From Candidatus Tectimicrobiota bacterium (GTDB lineage: Bacteria; UBA8248; JACPRG01): a DNA stretch of 10,009 nt. Under the pieces are notes generated by a model that was not told the origin of the DNA, did no database searches, and was given only the letters and a program-made list of their open reading frames with translations. Of the stretch, positions 6,789 to 10,009 are shown piece by piece (within the stretch, counting starts at the first letter, position 1; every line of letters starts with the position of its first letter). The stretch is from NCBI GenBank assembly GCA_016190025.1, contig JACPRG010000071.1, forward strand, positions 1-10,009, in the 5' to 3' direction. Both the position numbers and the translations under genes were made by a program.

Positions 6789-8523
6789 GGCCGACCTCCT
6801 GGGCGACCTCCCGGGCGAGGACCAGGGGGGAGGTCGTGACCTCCATCGCCTCCCCCCGCTTGCGAAGGACCACGTTCCGCAGCCACCGGGGCGAGGGCTC
6901 CGGGAACTCCACCCGCTGGTGGCTCGCCCGGGTCTCCTCCCGCATCAGCGCCGAGCTGGCGACCATCTCTCCCACCAGGCAGAGGTTCTGCACCTCCAGC
7001 GCTAAAAGCAGCTCCCACGGGTTCCCCCTGGCGCCGTTTTGCAGCCGCAGCCCCTCGGCCGCCTCACGGCCGCAGGAGCGGAAGACCTCGATGGCCTCCG
7101 TCAGGCCCCGGGCGTCCCGGATGGCCGCCAGGTTCGCCCAGGCGCAATCCTGGACCTCGCGCAGAACCTCGTGGGGCCGGCGGCCCCTCTCCGAGCGCCG
7201 GATCGATTCCACCCCCTCCCACGCCCTCTCGAGCTGGCCCGGGTCCGGCTCGCAGAACTCCTCCCGCGCCACCCGCCGGGCGGCCGAGACCCCGGCCCGC
7301 GCCCCGAACACCAGGTGCTCGGAGAGGGCGTTGCCCGTCAACCGGTTGGCCCCGTCCACGCCCCCCGTCGCCTCCCCCGCCGCATAAAGGCCCGGGACAT
7401 CCGTCTCGCAGTGCTCGTTGATCCGGATCCCCCCGCAAAAGTAATGGGCGGCCGGGGCGGCCTCGATCCCCACCCTCCGCAGGTCCAGGCCCGACTCCAG
7501 GAGGTGAACCCCGTGGTGGACCCACCCCCGGACGTGCGGACGAAGCGCCTCTTCCACCTTCTCCGGCCCGAGGTGCGTCGCGTCAAACCACACGCCGCCG
7601 TGGGGCGTCCCCCGCCCCGCCCGGATCTCGCTGAACATGGCCCGCGCCAGCACGTCCCGCGTCGCCCACTCCATCCGCTCCGGGTCATAGCGCGCCATGA
7701 AGCGCTCGCCCTCGCTGTTCAGGATGTGGCCCCGGAGCGCCACGCGGACCAAGTAGGGAACTCCCGTGTTCCCCCGGTGGGACTCCGGGTGGGCGAGGCC
7801 CGGGTAGAACTGGACGAACTCCATGTCGATCAGCTCCGCCCCCACCCGGTAGGCCATGGCGTAGCCGTCCCCCGTGCAGTCGGGGGGCGAGGAGTGCAGG
7901 GCGTAGAGGTTCATCCCGCCCCCCGTCGCGTCCACGACGGCCTTGGCCAAAAATACCACGCACCGCATCCCCGGGAGGTCCACCGCCGCCGCCCCCACCA
8001 CCGCGCCCGAAGACCGGTCCGTGAGGTAGCCCGTGACGAAGGTATCGTTGAGGACGCGGATGCTCGCCCGCCGGCGGACCTCTTTCCGGAAGACGGCCGA
8101 GAAGGCCGACCCCGTCCGGCTTTCGATGTGGAGGGCGCGCGGGTGTCTGTGCCCCGGCTGAAGGACCTGCTCGAATTTCCCGTTGACCCGGTTGAAGCGC
8201 GCCCCCCAGGCGTCGATCTCCCTCAGGCGCTCGGGGGCCTCCGTCACGAAGGCCTCGACCAGCCGCTGGTTGTTGAGGTGGGCGCCCCCTGCGACGGTGT
8301 CCTCGAAGTGGCACGCGAAGGAGTCGGCCGGGTTGAGGTCGCGGTAGACCGCGTTGCAGGCGTAGACCGCGATGGGCGTCGCCCCGCTCCGGGTGAACTC
8401 GCCCTTGGTGACCAGGGTGACCCGCCGGCCGGCCTCCGCCGCCGCGATGGCCGCCCGGGCCCCGGCCACACCGCTCCCCAGGACGAGGACGTCGGTGCGG
8501 ATCTCCTCGTGCTCGGTGCTCAC
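6781..8523 (-). CDS. SdhA/FrdA-type FAD-dependent oxidoreductase, unknown substrate
   Basis: 580 residues, the length of SdhA/FrdA/NadB flavoproteins. Visible: Rossmann GSGVAG (16-21), VVDATGGG (196-203), CTGDGYAMAY (216-225), EFVQFYPG (235-242), NSEGERFM (269-276), PAAHYFCGGI (357-366), GLYAAGEATG (378-387), GANRLTGNALSE (391-402) and, in the helical domain, ALMREETRASHQRVEF (525-540). Compared with SdhA/FrdA, the FHP histidine is Tyr240. The catalytic RGEGG loop is replaced by RGH directly before ILNS, and the histidine that carries covalent FAD (in an SHT-type motif) is not present in TRSGATPIA (45-53). The substrate-binding His360 and Arg394 equivalents remain. The start is a GTG at 8523-8521 with GGAGGAG 10 nt upstream; the frame stays open far upstream only as a shadow of SBP2. 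Its ferredoxin partner overlaps the 3' end. A non-C4-dicarboxylate substrate is likely, by inference. Confidence 0.93.
   Translation of the reverse strand: MSTEHEEIRTDVLVLGSGVAGARAAIAAAEAGRRVTLVTKGEFTRSGATPIAVYACNAVYRDLNPADSFACHFEDTVAGGAHLNNQRLVEAFVTEAPERLREIDAWGARFNRVNGKFEQVLQPGHRHPRALHIESRTGSAFSAVFRKEVRRRASIRVLNDTFVTGYLTDRSSGAVVGAAAVDLPGMRCVVFLAKAVVDATGGGMNLYALHSSPPDCTGDGYAMAYRVGAELIDMEFVQFYPGLAHPESHRGNTGVPYLVRVALRGHILNSEGERFMARYDPERMEWATRDVLARAMFSEIRAGRGTPHGGVWFDATHLGPEKVEEALRPHVRGWVHHGVHLLESGLDLRRVGIEAAPAAHYFCGGIRINEHCETDVPGLYAAGEATGGVDGANRLTGNALSEHLVFGARAGVSAARRVAREEFCEPDPGQLERAWEGVESIRRSERGRRPHEVLREVQDCAWANLAAIRDARGLTEAIEVFRSCGREAAEGLRLQNGARGNPWELLLALEVQNLCLVGEMVASSALMREETRASHQRVEFPEPSPRWLRNVVLRKRGEAMEVTTSPLVLAREVAQEVGHG
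6795..6800 (-). promoter_or_regulatory. Perfect Shine-Dalgarno of the [2Fe-2S] gene inside the flavoprotein 3' end
   Basis: AGGAGG lies 6 nt before ATG 6788, within the last codons of the flavoprotein gene. Together with the ATGGATGA overlap it indicates coupled synthesis of the two subunits. Confidence 0.75.
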
Positions 8524-8533
8524 CCTTGTCGCA

Positions 8534-8540
8534 CTCCTCC
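8534..8540 (-). promoter_or_regulatory. Shine-Dalgarno deciding the GTG start of the flavoprotein
   Basis: GGAGGAG sits 10 nt before the GTG at 8523-8521. The product then begins MSTEHEEIRTDVLVLGSG, a normal short lead into the FAD-binding Rossmann fold. This is why the gene is started here and not in the very long upstream open frame. Confidence 0.75.
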
Positions 8541-8597
8541 GGGCCGCGGCCGACTCAGGACCCCCCGAGCGCCCGCCCCGCTGCGCCCGCCGTCCTC

Positions 8598-8639
8598 TCA
8601 CAAGCCCGGGGGCTTGGGTCACGAGCCCGGGGGCTTCGG
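8598..8639 (-). repeat. 21-bp tandem duplication of the SBP2 C-terminal codons including the stop
   Basis: Copy one (8639-8619) encodes P-K-P-P-G-S-stop and is the real end of SBP2. Copy two (8618-8598) follows immediately, in frame, and reads P-K-P-P-G-L-stop. The two 21-bp units differ at two bases. Each contains the near-palindrome AAGCCCCCGGGCT, so the transcript can form two short adjacent GC hairpins behind the gene. There is no U-run, so a classical terminator is not supported. It lies in the 95-nt gap before the flavoprotein. Confidence 0.85.
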
Positions 8640-9644
8640 GAAGAGCTTGGGCAGGAACCGGTTCGTGTAGATCTCCTCGACCGGGACGGTGACCGGAAGC
8701 TTCATGTACTTTGTCACGACGTCCCGGGTCAGCTCCATCTTCTTGCGGTCCATGTGCCCGAGGCCCAGCTTCCGGGCGGTCGGCGTCAGGAGGTGGTCCA
8801 CGACGATGGCCCACGCCTTCCGCGTCAAGACCGGGTCCTGGGTGGGGTTGAGTTTGACGAAGATGTCGGCGGCTTCCTCGGGGTGCTCGACCGCCCAGGC
8901 GGTCCCCTCCATGGTGCTTCGGACAAAGCTCCCTGCGACGGCGGGTTTGTCCTGGATGAGCGCGTCCGAAGTGATCAGGCCGTTGGAGTAGATGTCGAGA
9001 CCCCACTTGCTGTAGAGAAACACGGCCGCCTCCTGATGGGCCTTGCGGGCCGCCTCGACGAAGGTGGGGGTGGAGTTGTCGTAGTTCAAGATGGCGTCCA
9101 CCTTCCCCGCCATGAGGCTGGGACCGAGGGCGGCGGCTCCCATGAAGACGAACTCGATCTTTCCCGTGTCCACCCCGTTCAGGGCCGCCAGGGCGGGGAA
9201 CAGGATGTAGGTCGAGCTGGTCTTCGGGGTCGCCACCTTGCGGCCTTCGAGGTCCTTGGCCGTGCGGATGCCGCTCTTTTTGAGCGTGGTCACGACGAAC
9301 ATCGACTTGTCCAGGATCATGCCGACGACCTTGGTTTGGATCCCCTGGGCGCGGGCCACCACCAGGCTTCCGGCGTCGGCGAACCCCATCTGGGCCGAGC
9401 CCACGCCCACCCGCTTGATGGTGTCGCCCGACCCGAAGCCTCGGGTGATCTCCACCGAGAGGCCGGCCCGGCGGTAGTCGCCCCGGTCCAGGGCGGCGTA
9501 CATCCCCAGGTGGGCCGCATAGGGGACCCAGTCCAGCAAAAGGACGAGCTTCTCGGCGCCCGTCGCCCGGGGGACGCCTGCGAGGACGAGGCCCCATCCG
9601 AACCCGAGCGCGATCCAAAGGGCCTTCCAGGATTTTCTTGTCAT
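8619..9644 (-). CDS. ABC transporter periplasmic substrate-binding protein, NMT1/THI5-like (SBP2)
   Basis: 341 residues; first gene of the minus-strand array in this window. Sec signal peptide MTRKSWK plus hydrophobic ALWIALGFGWGLVLAGV, with cleavage probably after ATGA (residue 30); no lipobox. The mature protein starts EKLVLLLDWVPYAAHLGMYAALDRGDY (31-57) and then shows GFGSGDTIKRVGVGSAQMGF (69-88) and GIRTAKDLEGRKVATP. The C-terminus has EEIYTNRFLPKLFP, closely paralleling SBP1. The DW-x5/6-H opening segment is the ligand-contact region in NMT1/ThiY-type proteins, but pocket residues differ between the two paralogs (AKHAPLF in SBP1, AAHLGMY here), so ligands may differ. AAGGAG lies 9 nt before the ATG. 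The extreme C-terminus is duplicated after the stop. The transported compound is unknown and there is no membrane component in view. Confidence 0.94.
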   Translation of the reverse strand: MTRKSWKALWIALGFGWGLVLAGVPRATGAEKLVLLLDWVPYAAHLGMYAALDRGDYRRAGLSVEITRGFGSGDTIKRVGVGSAQMGFADAGSLVVARAQGIQTKVVGMILDKSMFVVTTLKKSGIRTAKDLEGRKVATPKTSSTYILFPALAALNGVDTGKIEFVFMGAAALGPSLMAGKVDAILNYDNSTPTFVEAARKAHQEAAVFLYSKWGLDIYSNGLITSDALIQDKPAVAGSFVRSTMEGTAWAVEHPEEAADIFVKLNPTQDPVLTRKAWAIVVDHLLTPTARKLGLGHMDRKKMELTRDVVTKYMKLPVTVPVEEIYTNRFLPKLFPKPPGS

Positions 9645-9649
9645 TGCCG

Positions 9650-9677
9650 CCCGCTCCTTGATTACCCCCCGCTCCTT
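9650..9677 (-). repeat. Duplicated ribosome-binding-site element upstream of SBP2
   Basis: The 10-mer AAGGAGCGGG (minus strand) occurs twice with an 18-bp period, at 9659-9650 and 9677-9668. The proximal copy is the SBP2 Shine-Dalgarno. The distal copy has no start codon at a suitable distance that I can see. It may be a small tandem duplication in the 5' leader or a ribosome standby site. Confidence 0.55.
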
Positions 9678-9688
9678 AGGTTACGGGG

Positions 9689-9939
9689 ATGCCTCGCAAG
9701 AAGGCCTGTCCGCAACCGACTGCTGACGAAATGTTTTTCAAGGGCAAAGTCCACATCAATGGCTTGGAGTGTCTCTGGGCCTGCGCCAAAGAGAGGTTGA
9801 TCAAACATCACGGGGTGTCCCGCGAGCGGTTTCCCCTCTACCTGCAAGGAGATGGAATTCCGCTACAATCACCGCCACCAGGATCTCTTCCCCCCTGGTG
9901 GTCCAAGGTCTCACGAACTTAGTGCCGATGCTTTTGTAA
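9689..9939 (+). pseudogene. IS1595/ISXO2-type transposase, C-terminal remnant with two frameshifts
   Basis: The first frame reads FFKGKVHINGLECLWACAKE then RLIKHHGVSRERFPLYL, the C-terminal catalytic-domain pattern of IS1595-family (ISXO2-like, DDE/N) transposases, where the N-G-(I/L)-E segment includes the last catalytic region. Homology then continues in other frames: skipping one C at 9845 gives KEMEFRYNHRHQDLFP, and skipping one C in the run at 9890-9895 gives LVVQGLTNLVPMLL and a TAA at 9939. The N-terminal two thirds of a transposase (normally about 280-320 residues) is missing. The first 15 or so residues after ATG 9689 (MPRKKACPQPT) are not recognisable. The piece is therefore truncated and twice frameshifted, an inactive relic. 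Terminal inverted repeats were not identified. Base composition is less GC-rich than the neighbouring genes, consistent with foreign origin. Confidence 0.8.
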
Positions 9940-10009
9940 TCCCCTTAGCGGGAATTTCTCATTTCAAACCGAGAACGAGCGGCTCCTGCCTACCAGTGGC
10001 CCTCAAAGC
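9940..10009. other. Non-coding tail beyond the transposase relic
   Basis: Seventy bases to the window edge, less GC-rich than the array. I see no gene. It could contain the right end of the insertion sequence, but the partner end cannot be identified, so no boundary is called. Confidence 0.3.

Noticed and set aside
8542..8551. GGCCGCGGCC palindrome upstream of the flavoprotein
   Set aside because: Ten-base GC palindromes are expected by chance at this base composition.
8524..9618. The flavoprotein frame stays open far upstream, giving a possible 945-residue fusion protein
   Set aside because: The first 365 or so residues are low-complexity Arg/Gly/Pro-rich sequence in an alternate frame of SBP2, with no domain. 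A GTG with a good Shine-Dalgarno gives a normal-length flavoprotein.
9700..9760. TTGAAA on the minus strand upstream of SBP2 as a -35 element
   Set aside because: No acceptable -10 hexamer follows at 16-18 nt; the sequence also lies inside the transposase relic.
9660..9960. Candidate terminal inverted repeats of the insertion sequence (GTTACGGGGAT near 9680 against the complement of ATCCCCTTAGC near 9940)
   Set aside because: Only 9 of 11 bases match, and the ends were not confirmed against a known element; too weak to call.

Overview
The window is a high-GC stretch of bacterial chromosome, or metagenome-type contig, dominated by one long array of genes on the minus strand. Read in the direction of transcription (right to left) the order is: a periplasmic substrate-binding protein (SBP2), an SdhA/FrdA-type flavoprotein, a small [2Fe-2S] protein, a second substrate-binding protein (SBP1), a DUF1445/D-glutamate cyclase-family protein, HyuA, HyuB, and the beginning of a class V (PLP) aminotransferase that runs off the left edge. 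Three junctions are tight: an 8-nt overlap between flavoprotein and ferredoxin, 15 nt between HyuA and HyuB, and a 4-nt GTGA overlap between HyuB and the aminotransferase. The other gaps are 78 to 178 nt. An operon, or two or three tightly linked transcription units, is the simplest reading. GTG and TTG starts are used freely.

The right edge (about 9680-10009) is different. It is visibly less GC-rich and holds, on the plus strand, the C-terminal part of an IS1595/ISXO2-type transposase broken by two single-base insertions. It lies immediately upstream of SBP2, so an old insertion abuts the start of the array.

Functionally the genes look like uptake and catabolism of a small nitrogenous compound. 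HyuA and HyuB are the two halves of the ATP-dependent 5-oxoprolinase/hydantoinase family. DUF1445 proteins include the mammalian D-glutamate cyclase, which makes 5-oxo-D-proline, and a DUF1445 gene (ycsI) sits with 5-oxoprolinase genes in Bacillus subtilis. Two NMT1/THI5-like binding proteins would capture ligand, but no permease or ATPase gene is in view. The flavoprotein/[2Fe-2S] pair looks like a reduced succinate dehydrogenase/fumarate reductase. Its active site is altered (Tyr in place of the FHP histidine), and the iron-sulfur subunit stops where SdhB would continue into its second cluster domain. Its substrate is unknown, and this pair is the most novel-looking part of the window.

Taxonomy cannot be fixed from this sequence. 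Very high GC, many NMT1-type binding proteins and Hyu-type enzymes would fit soil or subsurface lineages such as candidate Rokubacteria/Methylomirabilota or Proteobacteria; this is a weak inference. No tRNA, rRNA, CRISPR array or convincing sigma-70 promoter was found. No gene-free stretch exceeds 300 bases.
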